A stretch of 64,000 nucleotides of DNA, taken from assembly GCA_026125285.1 (NCBI GenBank), contig JAHCLO010000022.1:55356-119355 (forward strand), in the 5' to 3' direction. The translations under genes were made by a program, and so were the position numbers. The notes beneath the pieces were generated by a model, which saw only the letters and a program-made list of their open reading frames with translations, was not told the origin of the DNA and ran no database searches. This DNA is from Verrucomicrobiia bacterium (lineage in GTDB: Bacteria > Verrucomicrobiota > Verrucomicrobiia > Limisphaerales > JADLHS01). Shown here one piece after another: positions 1-8,476 of the stretch (within the stretch, counting starts at the first letter, position 1; each line of letters starts with the position of its first letter).

Positions 1-52
1 AACCACGCTGGGCCGCGAATGAACATGAAATTCTTCTGGCGCAGGAGATGGC

Positions 53-112
53 GTCAAGATCATGGGGTCAGAATAATGAGATGCTGCATTATTCTGACCC
101 TATCATTTTGAC
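53..112. repeat. Inverted repeat (RAYT/REP-type hairpin) at the uvrC 3' end
   Basis: The inner arms are a perfect 14-bp inverted repeat (GGGTCAGAATAATG at 65-78 against its complement at 87-100) around an 8-nt loop. Imperfect pairing extends the arms out to 53-78 and 87-112. The right arm contains the last seven sense codons and the stop of uvrC. Hairpins of this kind often accompany Y1/RAYT transposases; no such transposase lies inside the window. It could also serve as the uvrC transcription terminator. Confidence 0.75.
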
Positions 113-1807
113 TTTGGTTGGGTCTGTGGTTTGAACTTGTTCTGAGCGGGCCTGAAGAAATGCCCTTAATTCAACCGCCGTCTTGCCGCCAAAACCGGGC
201 ACAGCCGCAATCTGCTCCACCGTTGCGGTACGCAGGCGCTGCACCGAACCAAACCTTTTCAGCAACGCAGCCTTGCGCTGCTCGCCGATGCCGGGAAAGT
301 CGTCCAGGATGCTCTCGGAGATTTTGCGGATGCGAAGCTGGGCGTTGTAGGAGTTGGCCACGCGATGAGATTCATCGCGCACGCGCTGGAGCAGTTTCAC
401 CGCCGGATGATCCAATCCCAACCGCAACGGCTGGCTCTCGCCGGGGCGATAGATTTCCTCGAACTCTTTCGCGAGGCCAATGATGGACACGTGACTCAGG
501 CCGAGCTTGGCGAGTTCCGCGAACGCCGCATTGAGCTGGCCCTTCCCGCCGTCTATGAGGATCAAAGCGGGCAATGACGATGGAGGATGGAAGATGGAGG
601 ATGGGGATGAGTTTTGGCCGCCCTCTTCCATCTTCGATCCACCAGCTTCATGCCGTTTCGATTTGCGCCTCACTCGCTGGCTCGTTTCCTCCACCAACTT
701 TTGCAGCTCCTGCGGAATGGCCTCGCCGCCCTCGGTGCGATCCTCGGCTTCGGAGATTGAGACTTGAGCCTTGGATTCGTTGAGCAGCCGCGTGTAGCGC
801 CGCCGCACAACCTCAGCCATGCTCGCAAAATCGTCCTGGCCCGTGACCGTCTTGATCTTGAATCGGCGATAGTTGGCGCGGTCGGGCCGGCCGTGCTTGA
901 AGCTGACCAGCGACGCCACTGCGAACGTACCGCTGATGTTGGAGATGTCGAAACCCTCAATGCGCTGCGGCGGCTCGGGCAGTCCCAGCACCTCCGCCAA
1001 TGCCACCAAGTCCTTTTCCGGATCCAACGCCAATGGCAAGGTGTAGGGCAGGCGCTCGAATTTCTCGGTGCGTTTCGTGGTGCGTTCCAGGTCCTTGATG
1101 AGGTCCCGCAGATCGGCGGCCTTTTCGTAGTCTTGCGCGGCGGCGGCCTTGCGCATTTCGATGGCGAGCTGTTCCTGCATCTCGCGACACTGGCCGTCGA
1201 GGAAGTCGCACGCGGCCTTCACCTGATCGAGATACTGCTCGCGCGAGACGTTGCCGATGCAGGGCGCGGTGCAGTACTTGAGATGCGCGTAGAGGCAGTG
1301 CTTGTAGTCCGCCTCACCCGGCGTGAACACGCGGCAGCCGCGCAGGTTGAACTGCTTGCGCACCAGCGCGAGCGTGTTGCGGGCGGCGGTTGAATTGGTG
1401 AACGGACCGTAGTATCGCGCGCCGTCGTCCTTGCGGATGCGGGCAAAGGCGAAGTTCGGAATGGGGTCGTGCAGATTGATCTTCACCATCAGGAACCGCT
1501 TGTCGTCGCGGAAGCTGATGTTGTAGCGCGGCTGGAATTCCTTGATGAGTTTGCCTTCGAGCAGGAGCGCCTCGGGTTCGCTCTTGACGACATGCACGTC
1601 GAAGTCATGGATTGCTTCCACAAGCGCGTTGAATTTCAAATCCCAGCCCAGGCGGCGCGAGGGATGAAAATACTGGCTCACGCGCTTGCGCAGGTCGCGC
1701 GCCTTGCCCACGTAAATCACCGTGCCAAACCGGTCCTTCATCAGGTAGATGCCGGGCTTGTGTGGCAGCGTACTGAGCTTTTTTCGGATATGATCGGACA
1801 ACGGCAC
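89..1807 (-). CDS. uvrC: Excinuclease ABC subunit UvrC
   Basis: UvrC makes the dual incisions in nucleotide excision repair after UvrA/UvrB damage loading. The 572-residue protein has the N-terminal GIY-YIG nuclease (PGIYLMKD and VIYVGKARDLRKRV, about residues 17-45). A cysteine set spaced like the UvrC iron-sulfur site follows (GC at about 157, then HC, YC, PC). The UVR motif is near 225-250. The RNase H-like second nuclease starts at FDISN (about 287) and continues through LILIDGGKGQL and RDESHR. Tandem helix-hairpin-helix motifs (DDFPGIGEQRK, AAVPGFGGKTA) lie near the end. Two oddities: about 65 extra low-complexity residues sit between RRRYTRLL and LPALILIDGG, and the last residues VKMIGSE are encoded by a palindrome. 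Both look like repeat insertions tolerated in frame. The start is ATG at 1807. Confidence 0.97.
   Translation of the reverse strand: MPLSDHIRKKLSTLPHKPGIYLMKDRFGTVIYVGKARDLRKRVSQYFHPSRRLGWDLKFNALVEAIHDFDVHVVKSEPEALLLEGKLIKEFQPRYNISFRDDKRFLMVKINLHDPIPNFAFARIRKDDGARYYGPFTNSTAARNTLALVRKQFNLRGCRVFTPGEADYKHCLYAHLKYCTAPCIGNVSREQYLDQVKAACDFLDGQCREMQEQLAIEMRKAAAAQDYEKAADLRDLIKDLERTTKRTEKFERLPYTLPLALDPEKDLVALAEVLGLPEPPQRIEGFDISNISGTFAVASLVSFKHGRPDRANYRRFKIKTVTGQDDFASMAEVVRRRYTRLLNESKAQVSISEAEDRTEGGEAIPQELQKLVEETSQRVRRKSKRHEAGGSKMEEGGQNSSPSSIFHPPSSLPALILIDGGKGQLNAAFAELAKLGLSHVSIIGLAKEFEEIYRPGESQPLRLGLDHPAVKLLQRVRDESHRVANSYNAQLRIRKISESILDDFPGIGEQRKAALLKRFGSVQRLRTATVEQIAAVPGFGGKTAVELRAFLQARSEQVQTTDPTKVKMIGSE
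577..656. repeat. Purine/pyrimidine palindromic repeat inside uvrC
   Basis: The plus strand carries GATGGAGGATGGAAGATGG-type sequence, followed about 30 bases later by its approximate complement (CCCTCTTCCATCTTCGATCC). This makes an imperfect inverted repeat. It lies in frame within uvrC and encodes a segment like SKMEEGG...SSIFHPPSSLP that has no counterpart in ordinary UvrC, directly before the conserved LILIDGGKGQL strand. A weakly similar stretch (GGTTGGAAGATGCAAG) lies just upstream of uvrC near 1829-1844. Confidence 0.6.
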
Positions 1808-1949
1808 GGAGGAAAGCTACAGGTTGCAGGTTGGAAGATGCAAGTGGCTGTGTCGCGGGCCGTGCGTCGCGGGCCGGTCGTGCCGTCGGCGATAACTTGG
1901 TTTTCGCATTGCCAGCCCCGGTGCGCCGGAGTATTCAGCAACGAATCTT

Positions 1950-2375
1950 ATGCCCGAAGACGCAACTCCACCACCGGTTCAACCAACGCCACCACCCCCA
2001 GTGCAACCGTCCGCCGAACAACAGGCCCGCACTTGGAACATGTGGTGTCACTTAAGCGCCCTGGCAGGATTGCTGGGCATTCCCTTTGGCAATGTGCTCG
2101 GGCCGCTGTTGATCTGGCAGATCAAGAAAATCGAAATCCCGTCGCTGGATATCCACGGCAAGGCGGCGGTAAATTTTCAATTGACGGTGCTGATCGCCGC
2201 GCTCGTGACTTGCGCGGTCGCATTCGTGCTCTCGTTTTTCTGCATCGGCTATCTGCTTTTCCCGCTTGTGTTCGCCATCGTTATCGCCGGCATGGTCTTT
2301 GCCGTCATCGCCGGCCTCAAGGCCAACGAGGGGAAGGAATACCAATATCCTTACAGTCTCAAGTTGATCAGTTGA
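1950..2375 (+). CDS. DUF4870 (Tic20-like) membrane protein
   Basis: This is a 141-residue protein with a proline-rich N-terminus (PPPVQPTPPPP) followed by the DUF4870 signature. That signature consists of NMWCHLSALAGLLGIPFGNVLGPLLIW, then a polar IKKIEIPSLDIHGK loop and VNFQLTV, and then two further hydrophobic segments. Three to four membrane helices are predicted by eye, ending in KANEGKEYQYPYSLKLI. DUF4870 proteins are small inner-membrane proteins of unknown function, distantly related to Tic20. The gene stands alone between the divergently transcribed uvrC and a lipoprotein gene on the same strand. Confidence 0.9.
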   Translation: MPEDATPPPVQPTPPPPVQPSAEQQARTWNMWCHLSALAGLLGIPFGNVLGPLLIWQIKKIEIPSLDIHGKAAVNFQLTVLIAALVTCAVAFVLSFFCIGYLLFPLVFAIVIAGMVFAVIAGLKANEGKEYQYPYSLKLIS

Positions 2376-2445
2376 CTTGAGGCATTCTTGAGCAGTCTCA
2401 CGTGCTTTAGACAAATTTCGATTGCGCGGTGTCTATTAAGGTAGA

Positions 2446-3963
2446 ATGGCCATTTCAGTTCAGATCAGGATACCAGTGGTTGCGCTCGTAGCGGTACTGG
2501 TCACCGGCTGTCATCGAGAGAAACCGACTCTCGGCGCAGAAGAATTGTCTCCACTGCTGGACTCCCAACTGAGAGCCTTCTTCGCCTTGAAGCATCAACA
2601 AGCCGTCAGCCTCGTCGAGGTTGACAAAGCTCTTTATGCCGATTCAGACGACAAGCCGCTGTCAATTACCAAAGGCCTCGCGCCCGAAGTATGGCCTTAC
2701 TTCAAGGCGGGCGAGAAAGGGGATTGGCAGAAGATGGCCAAGTTTTACCGCCAGATGGCAACGCGCTCGTACCAGTTTGAAAATCCGACGCAATCGCCTG
2801 ACGAACGATTGAACTCAACGGCGTGGCAGCCCATTAACGAAACCTTCCGCGCTTTCGAGCAACTGACCGCCGCCGACCCGAAATACCTGCTGGCTTATGG
2901 TCAGGAGATAATGGCAAGCGTTCCCCAAGGCAGTGTCTTCTTTGCTGGAACCGATGCCGGGAGATTCTTGACGACATTCCTAAGCCGTTCTCAACCGGAT
3001 GGCGACCCGTTTTTCATCATCAGTCAGAATCAGCTCGCTGACGGATTGCAGTTGGAATACCTGCGGTCTATGTACTCAAACAGACTTCAAACGCCGACCT
3101 CCGATGACACTCAGGCTGCCTTCCTTGAGTTTATGGAGGATCTCCGGCAACGTTTTGAGCAGAAGAAACTGAAGCCAGGAGAGGATGCGCAAATTGTGGA
3201 TGGCAGACTGAAGGCGAGTGGTTTGCTTGCTGTTATGCAGATCAACGAACTCATAGCAAAACGCATTTTTCACAAGAACCCTGATCACGAATTTTATCTC
3301 GACGAACAGTGGCCTATGGAATGGACGCATGCACACCTTGTCCCACATGGGTTTGTCTTCAAAGTCAGCCGCGAACCATTGGCGCGGCTGTCTTCAGAGA
3401 TCATAGAGAAAGACCGCGCGTTTTGGAATGGGTGGACATCCAAGGCGGTAGGCAACTGGCTAACGAATAGCACCTCCGTTCAGGAGATTTGCGACTTTGC
3501 GGAGAAGACGTATGTCCGCAAAGATCTGACTGAATTTACTGGTGATCCTCAATTCGTCTGCACATCCAGGAATTGGAAGCCCGTGCGCGATTATCTAGGT
3601 GCGAGCGCCGTTTTCTCCAAGTCACGCACTTCCATAGCCAGAGTTTACTGGGCACGCGCTCGAAGTGCCAAGACCGTTGAGGAGCGTACGAAGTTGCTTG
3701 AGGAAGCGGATTTCGCATTTCGTCAGGCGTTCGCTCTCTGCCCCTACCAAGAAAGCACTCAGCAGTGTTTTGGCGCTTTCTTGCTTGAGCAAATGCGATT
3801 CCAGGATGCCATCTTGGTTGCTCGCACCATCGGAAGATTTGGTCTGGCTGACAAGAGCGCTCAAGACTGGGTCAAGCAGGTCGAGAAACTCGCCGGAGCA
3901 GCCGCCGCCATGGAGCGGACCAATTCCATGGGATTCCCTACGCCCACTGGGGATTCTCCATAA
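2446..3963 (+). CDS. Predicted lipoprotein of unknown function
   Basis: The 505-residue protein starts with a lipoprotein signal: a hydrophobic stretch (VVALVAVLVTGC) with a lipobox-like VTGC cysteine near residue 22, so it is probably tethered to a membrane. The remainder is soluble, mainly helical and rich in aromatic and charged residues. A C-terminal part (ARSAKTVEERTKLLEEADFAFRQAFALCPYQESTQQCFGAFLLEQMRF) resembles TPR-like helix pairs. I recognise no catalytic motif. Its 3' end overlaps the 3' end of the convergent gmhA gene by 26 bp. Codon use is like its neighbours, so there is no sign of recent transfer. Confidence 0.75.
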   Translation: MAISVQIRIPVVALVAVLVTGCHREKPTLGAEELSPLLDSQLRAFFALKHQQAVSLVEVDKALYADSDDKPLSITKGLAPEVWPYFKAGEKGDWQKMAKFYRQMATRSYQFENPTQSPDERLNSTAWQPINETFRAFEQLTAADPKYLLAYGQEIMASVPQGSVFFAGTDAGRFLTTFLSRSQPDGDPFFIISQNQLADGLQLEYLRSMYSNRLQTPTSDDTQAAFLEFMEDLRQRFEQKKLKPGEDAQIVDGRLKASGLLAVMQINELIAKRIFHKNPDHEFYLDEQWPMEWTHAHLVPHGFVFKVSREPLARLSSEIIEKDRAFWNGWTSKAVGNWLTNSTSVQEICDFAEKTYVRKDLTEFTGDPQFVCTSRNWKPVRDYLGASAVFSKSRTSIARVYWARARSAKTVEERTKLLEEADFAFRQAFALCPYQESTQQCFGAFLLEQMRFQDAILVARTIGRFGLADKSAQDWVKQVEKLAGAAAAMERTNSMGFPTPTGDSP

Positions 3964-4504
3964 ACGCGTAGCACAGTATGTGGAGAACGCCCATCTGCGC
4001 GTCCTCCACCCGGCCGTAGTGCGTGTCGTTGATGACCAAGACCGCTTCGGCGATCTCCGCCATCCGCCCGCGTTTCGCGCCCACGAGGGCGACAGTTCTT
4101 AATCTGTTCTTTTTCGCCCACTCGAGCGCCTTCAGGCAGTTGGGCGAGTTGCCGCTCACGCTCACGCCGATGGCGACGTCGCCGGGTTGGCCGTAATTGT
4201 GCAACTGCCCCACGAACACGTCTTCGTAGGAGTAATCGTTGCCCAGCGCGGTCATCCAACTCACGTTGTCGGTGAGCGAGAGAACGCGGAAGCGCTTGCC
4301 AAGCTTATCGGACGCACCTTTGCCAAGGTCGGTGGCGAAGTGCGAAGCATTGGCCGCGCTGCCGCCATTGCCAAACACAAACACCTGCCGGTCAGCCTTG
4401 AAGACGGCGCGCAGTTGTTCAATCAACCGGGCCACGGCGTCCACGGGGATTGAATCCAGCGTGGCTTTCTGCGCGGTGAGATAGTCGGAAATCCATTGAT
4501 TCAT
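3938..4504 (-). CDS. gmhA: Phosphoheptose isomerase-like SIS-domain protein
   Basis: GmhA converts sedoheptulose 7-phosphate to D-glycero-D-manno-heptose 7-phosphate for lipopolysaccharide core or S-layer heptose. The 188-residue length is typical. The SIS-domain phosphate-binding motif FGNGGSAANASHFATDL is near residues 43-59. The second sugar-phosphate motif VSVSGNSPN and the C-terminal VEDAQMGVLHILCYAFME helix are also present. The start is ATG at 4504. A closely related alternative is DiaA, a DnaA-binding paralogue; the length and C-terminus favour GmhA. No other heptose-pathway gene is in the window. Confidence 0.9.
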   Translation of the reverse strand: MNQWISDYLTAQKATLDSIPVDAVARLIEQLRAVFKADRQVFVFGNGGSAANASHFATDLGKGASDKLGKRFRVLSLTDNVSWMTALGNDYSYEDVFVGQLHNYGQPGDVAIGVSVSGNSPNCLKALEWAKKNRLRTVALVGAKRGRMAEIAEAVLVINDTHYGRVEDAQMGVLHILCYAFMENPQWA

Positions 4505-4576
4505 GCGGCGACGAGGATGCCGGGCCGGGCCGGGCGTGTCACGAGATTTTGGCCCGCCCCGAGGTTGGACGAACGG

Positions 4577-5230
4577 TCAAAACCACCTACCCACCGAGCG
4601 AAAAACTTCCATGGTACAATCGCGCCACCAAACGAGCGCCGTGGGCAAATCCACTTGGGCGGCCAGCAACGGTAATCCCAGAAGCAACACCATCACGTTG
4701 CCCAAAAAGATGACCACCGCAGAAAACAAGTAGCCCTGACTGGTGATGTCGCTTTGTTCCAGACCTAGAATTTGGCACGTCAACGTGAGGTGAAAGGCGT
4801 ACGCCGCGCCGAGCAACAGGTGAAACCACGCCAGATAGGCGTGCCAGTTCCAGAGCAGATGACCGGTGGCGAACACCGCCACCACGATCACCGCATAAAA
4901 CGGAAAGAAGTACGGCGCCAGGGCGATGAGAAAATTGGTTTTGCTGACAATGACGTGACCTCCTTGGGCCGTCGCGCGGAGTTTCTTCACCCGTCCGCCG
5001 AACAACCAGACCCATAGAGCGTGCGTCAGTTCATGCCCGACCACATAAAGCCACATTGGTCTGGGCAGCAGCAGATAAACCGCCAGCCAGCAAGCCGCGC
5101 CCGCCAGCATCGGAATCCAAGTGGTGTCTGCGCTGCCGCTGGCGCGCAACACCAGCCACAAAGCCGACGCTGCGCCAATGCAGACCGGCAGCAGCAGGAT
5201 GGCAATGATCATTTTGGCCCACTTTGGCAC
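4577..5230 (-). CDS. M50-like integral membrane zinc metalloprotease homologue
   Basis: The 217-residue polytopic membrane protein has about six hydrophobic segments. A HELTH (HExxH) zinc-binding motif lies inside a membrane-proximal segment (LYVVGHELTHALWVWLFGG, about residues 60-78), the arrangement of site-2-protease/M50-type enzymes. The following GGRVKKLRATAQGGHVIVSKTNFLIALAPYFFPFY resembles the segment after the zinc motif in this clan. The usual second motif (NxxPG or LDG) is not clear; an acidic residue in LEQSDITSQG might provide the third ligand. It is encoded between gmhA on the same strand and divergent pyrE. The substrate is unknown. Confidence 0.75.
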   Translation of the reverse strand: MPKWAKMIIAILLLPVCIGAASALWLVLRASGSADTTWIPMLAGAACWLAVYLLLPRPMWLYVVGHELTHALWVWLFGGRVKKLRATAQGGHVIVSKTNFLIALAPYFFPFYAVIVVAVFATGHLLWNWHAYLAWFHLLLGAAYAFHLTLTCQILGLEQSDITSQGYLFSAVVIFLGNVMVLLLGLPLLAAQVDLPTALVWWRDCTMEVFRSVGRWF

Positions 5231-5359
5231 GCGCGGATTGTTGGAAAAACCACCGCGCGCGGCGAGCGATTTTGCGGGCGGCGACGCAGTTCTGATTCAA
5301 TCTCGGCTTCACCAACTTGACGCTTGGTACTTTCCTCTCCGCCAGTACCATTTCGTGCC

Positions 5360-5926
5360 ATGACGCAAGACGAAGTTCTCCAAGTTTTTCGTGACAGCGG
5401 CGCATTGCTGGAGGGACATTTCATCCTCCGCAGCGGTTTGCACAGCCGGCAGTTTTTTCAGTGTGCCCTGGCGCTGCAACAAATGCCGGTCGTGGAAAAG
5501 CTGGGGGCCGAACTTGCCGGCAAGGCGCGAACTTTGGGTGCCGTTACTATCATCGCGCCGGCCATGGGCGGTCTGGTCATCGGTCAGGAAGTGGCTCGTC
5601 AATTGGGCGTGCGTTTCATCTTTGCGGAGAAAGAGGACGGACGACTTGTCCTGCGGCGCGGATTCAAAATCTCGCCCGGCGAGCGAATACTCGTCGTGGA
5701 AGATGTGGTGACCAAAGGGGGGCGCGTCCAGGAAACACTCAACATCGTCCGCGCCAATGGCGGAGTAGTAGCGGGTATAGCCATCCTCGTGGACCGATCA
5801 AATGGCACGGTGGACTTTGGCGTGCCGCTGCAGAGTCTGATTGCTCTGCAGGTCGAGACATTCGCTCCTGACAATCTTCCCTCCGACCTCGCAATCACCC
5901 CGGCAATCAAGCCGGGCAGTAAGTAA
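5360..5926 (+). CDS. pyrE: Orotate phosphoribosyltransferase
   Basis: PyrE joins orotate to PRPP to give orotidine 5'-phosphate in pyrimidine synthesis. I chose the ATG at 5360 (MTQDEVLQVFRDSGALLEGHF) rather than an in-frame upstream start, because the family begins with this short helix. This gives 188 residues. Landmarks are the substrate-binding HFILRSGLHS, the central IIAPAMGGLVIGQEVA, and the PRPP-binding motif ILVVEDVVTKGG (usual form VVDDVxTTGGS). No other pyrimidine genes are adjacent. It is divergent from the M50-like gene, with about 130 bp between them. Confidence 0.93.
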   Translation: MTQDEVLQVFRDSGALLEGHFILRSGLHSRQFFQCALALQQMPVVEKLGAELAGKARTLGAVTIIAPAMGGLVIGQEVARQLGVRFIFAEKEDGRLVLRRGFKISPGERILVVEDVVTKGGRVQETLNIVRANGGVVAGIAILVDRSNGTVDFGVPLQSLIALQVETFAPDNLPSDLAITPAIKPGSK

Positions 5927-5948
5927 ACTTTCGCTTCAAGTTGAGCCA

Positions 5949-5985
5949 GGCACAGTGTGCCAGCGACACATTAAAGTGTGCCATA
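5949..5985. other. Paired GGCACA/TGTGCC palindromes upstream of dnaK
   Basis: A perfect 13-nt palindrome (GGCACA-G-TGTGCC, 5949-5961) is followed by a second, less perfect dyad (GACACA...TGTGCC). The pair gives repeated GTGTGCCA units, each followed by AGCG. It lies in the 206-bp gap between pyrE and dnaK. It could be a pyrE terminator or a regulator site for dnaK. There is no T-run after it, and no CIRCE element (TTAGCACTC-N9-GAGTGCTAA) is visible in this gap. Confidence 0.35.
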
Positions 5986-6132
5986 GCGTCGCGAGTGGCG
6001 CAGAGGTGGCTTGACGTGGTTTAACGCCGATTGATCTGTAAATTGTTAATCCACAGATATATCAGCGCAATCGAACAACGGCGGCATTGGCTCTGCTAAC
6101 CATTCCTCAGACGCAGTGTATCCAAAGATTTT

Positions 6133-8073
6133 ATGGCAAAAGTATTAGGCATTGATTTGGGAACGACGAATTCCTGCATGGCCGTCATGGAGGGTGGCGA
6201 GCCAGTGGTGTTGGAGAATTCCGAGGGCCGGCGCATCACGCCGTCCGTGGTGGCGTTCAGCAAGAATGGCGAGCGGCTGGTCGGCGACGCGGCCAAGCGT
6301 CAAGCGGTGACCAACTCCCGCAACACGATTTACTCCATCAAACGCTTCATGGGCCGGAAGTTCCGCGAGGTCCAGGAAGAGATCAAACGCATGCCTTACA
6401 AGGTCGTCGAGGCCGCCAACGGCGATGTGAACGTCGAAGTCGAGGTGGACGGTCAGCCCAAGCACTTCAGTCCGCCTGAAATCTCGGCGATGATTCTGGC
6501 CAAACTGAAGGCGGATGCGGAAATGCGCCTGGGCGAGAAAATCACCCAGGCCGTCATCACCGTTCCGGCTTACTTCAACGACTCCCAGCGGCAGGCCACC
6601 AAAGATGCGGGCAAGATTGCCGGGCTTGAAGTTCTGCGCATCATCAACGAGCCGACCGCAGCTTCCCTCGCTTACGGACTCGACAAGAAGAAGGAGGAGA
6701 AAATCGCCGTGTATGACCTGGGCGGCGGCACCTTCGATATCTCCGTGCTCGAAATCGGCGACGGCGTGTTCGAGGTAAGAGCGACCAACGGCGACACGCA
6801 CTTGGGCGGTGACGATTGGGACAATCGCCTTATGGATTGGATTCTGGACGAGTTCAAGAAGGACCAAGGCATGGATTTGCGCAAACAACCAGACGCCCTC
6901 CAACGCATCAAGGAAGAGGCGGAGAAAGCCAAAATCGCACTTTCCAGCGCCCAGGTTTACGACATCAATCTGCCGTTCATCACCGCCGACGCCAGTGGGC
7001 CCAAGCATATCAGCATGAAGCTCTCCCGCGCGAAGATGGAACAACTGTGCGACGACCTCTTCGAGCGCACCGTTGGGCCCGTTAAGAACTGTCTCAAGGA
7101 TGCCGACGTCACGGTCGAGAAGATTGATGAATTGGTGCTGGTTGGCGGTATGACGCGCATGCCCAAAGTGGTCGAGACGGCGCGAAACCTCGTGAACAAG
7201 CCCCCGCATCAGGGCGTGAACCCGGATGAAGTTGTGGCCATCGGCGCGGGCATCCAGGGCGGCGTGCTCAAGGGCGACGTCAAGGACGTGCTGTTGCTGG
7301 ACGTGACCCCACTGTCGCTGGGCATTGAAACGCTGGGCGGTGTGTTCACCAAGTTGATCGAGCGCAACACGACGATTCCGACCCGGAAATCAGAGATCTT
7401 TTCGACTGCCTCGGACAGCCAGCCGGGGGTGGAAATTCATGTCTTACAGGGCGAACGCCAGTTTGCCCGCGACAACAAGACCATCGGGAAGTTTCATCTC
7501 ACGGATATTCCTCCGGCCCCGCGCGGCGTGCCGCAGATCGAAGTGACGTTCGACATTGATGCCAACGGCATTCTGCACGTCAGCGCCAAGGACCTTGGTA
7601 CCGGCAAGGAGCAGAAGATCACGATCACCGCTAGCAGCGGGCTCTCCAAGGAGGAAATTGAAAAAATGCGCAAGGATGCCGAGGCGCATGCGGACGAGGA
7701 CAAGGCGAAGCGCGAGGAAGTCGAAACCCGCAACGAAGCTGACGGCGCAGTGTATCGTTCCGAAAAGATGCTCAAGGACAACGCCGACAAGATTGGCGGT
7801 GATGATAAGAGCAAGATCGAGAAAGCTGTGGCGGACGTAAAGGAAGCGTTGAAAGGCAGCGACACCGGCGCCATCAAGGCCGCCAGCGAGAAGCTGAACG
7901 AGGCCTGGCAGGCCGTGAGCGCGGAGCTTTACAAAGCCGCGGCGGCGAAAGCACAGGAATCCCGGACTCAATCCGGCAGCACTCCCGGCGGCGAGACCAA
8001 GTCCGACGAGAAGAAGGACGCAAAGGACGAGGGCCCGATCATTGACGCCGAGGTCGTGGACGAGAAGAAGTAG
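6133..8073 (+). CDS. dnaK: Chaperone protein DnaK (Hsp70)
   Basis: DnaK is the ATP-dependent Hsp70 that binds exposed hydrophobic segments of unfolded proteins. The 646-residue length and all three Hsp70 signatures fit: [13 protein letters not shown] (about 6-18), [17 protein letters not shown] (about 192-208) and [13 protein letters not shown] (about 335-347). The substrate-binding domain and helical lid follow. The C-terminus [13 protein letters not shown] matches the bacterial DnaK EEVD-like tail. It is directly followed by groES and groEL on the same strand. dnaJ and grpE are not in the window. Confidence 0.99.
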   Translation: MAKVLGIDLGTTNSCMAVMEGGEPVVLENSEGRRITPSVVAFSKNGERLVGDAAKRQAVTNSRNTIYSIKRFMGRKFREVQEEIKRMPYKVVEAANGDVNVEVEVDGQPKHFSPPEISAMILAKLKADAEMRLGEKITQAVITVPAYFNDSQRQATKDAGKIAGLEVLRIINEPTAASLAYGLDKKKEEKIAVYDLGGGTFDISVLEIGDGVFEVRATNGDTHLGGDDWDNRLMDWILDEFKKDQGMDLRKQPDALQRIKEEAEKAKIALSSAQVYDINLPFITADASGPKHISMKLSRAKMEQLCDDLFERTVGPVKNCLKDADVTVEKIDELVLVGGMTRMPKVVETARNLVNKPPHQGVNPDEVVAIGAGIQGGVLKGDVKDVLLLDVTPLSLGIETLGGVFTKLIERNTTIPTRKSEIFSTASDSQPGVEIHVLQGERQFARDNKTIGKFHLTDIPPAPRGVPQIEVTFDIDANGILHVSAKDLGTGKEQKITITASSGLSKEEIEKMRKDAEAHADEDKAKREEVETRNEADGAVYRSEKMLKDNADKIGGDDKSKIEKAVADVKEALKGSDTGAIKAASEKLNEAWQAVSAELYKAAAAKAQESRTQSGSTPGGETKSDEKKDAKDEGPIIDAEVVDEKK

Positions 8074-8145
8074 AATTTTCCCACCGCTCGGGCGGCGGGA
8101 TTTGATTACAGTCAAACAACCAAACCAAACCAAAAGCGAAAAAGT

Positions 8146-8439
8146 ATGGCACTGAACGTAAAACCGCTCGGCGATCGCATCCTCGTGGAAGCAGTCGAAG
8201 AGAAGGAAGTCAAGAAAGGCGGCATCATCATTCCCGATACCGCCAAGGAAAAACCCATGGAAAGCATCGTGGTGGCCCTCGGCACGGGCAAGACCGACGA
8301 CAACGGCAAGAAAGTTCCGTTTGAAGTCAAGAAAGGTGACCGCGTGTTGGTCAGCAAGTACGGCGGCACCGAAATCAAGCTGGACGGCAAGGAATACAAG
8401 ATCCTGAACTCGGACGATGTCCTCGCCGTCATTGGCTGA
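8146..8439 (+). CDS. groES: Co-chaperonin GroES
   Basis: GroES is the lid that caps the GroEL folding chamber. It has 97 residues, the normal length. It begins [35 protein letters not shown], including the mobile loop that binds GroEL, and continues with [26 protein letters not shown]. It starts 72 bp after dnaK and 37 bp before groEL. A short GC-rich hairpin (about 8079-8099) separates it from dnaK but lacks a T-run, so it may only attenuate transcription between them. Confidence 0.98.
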   Translation: MALNVKPLGDRILVEAVEEKEVKKGGIIIPDTAKEKPMESIVVALGTGKTDDNGKKVPFEVKKGDRVLVSKYGGTEIKLDGKEYKILNSDDVLAVIG

Positions 8440-8476
8440 TCCCTCCAACCTTTAACCCAGAACCAGAAACAAAACT

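Noticed and set aside
6145..7209. Long antisense open frame opposite dnaK
   Set aside because: It is a shadow of strong codon bias in dnaK; the same happens opposite groEL at 8492-9679.
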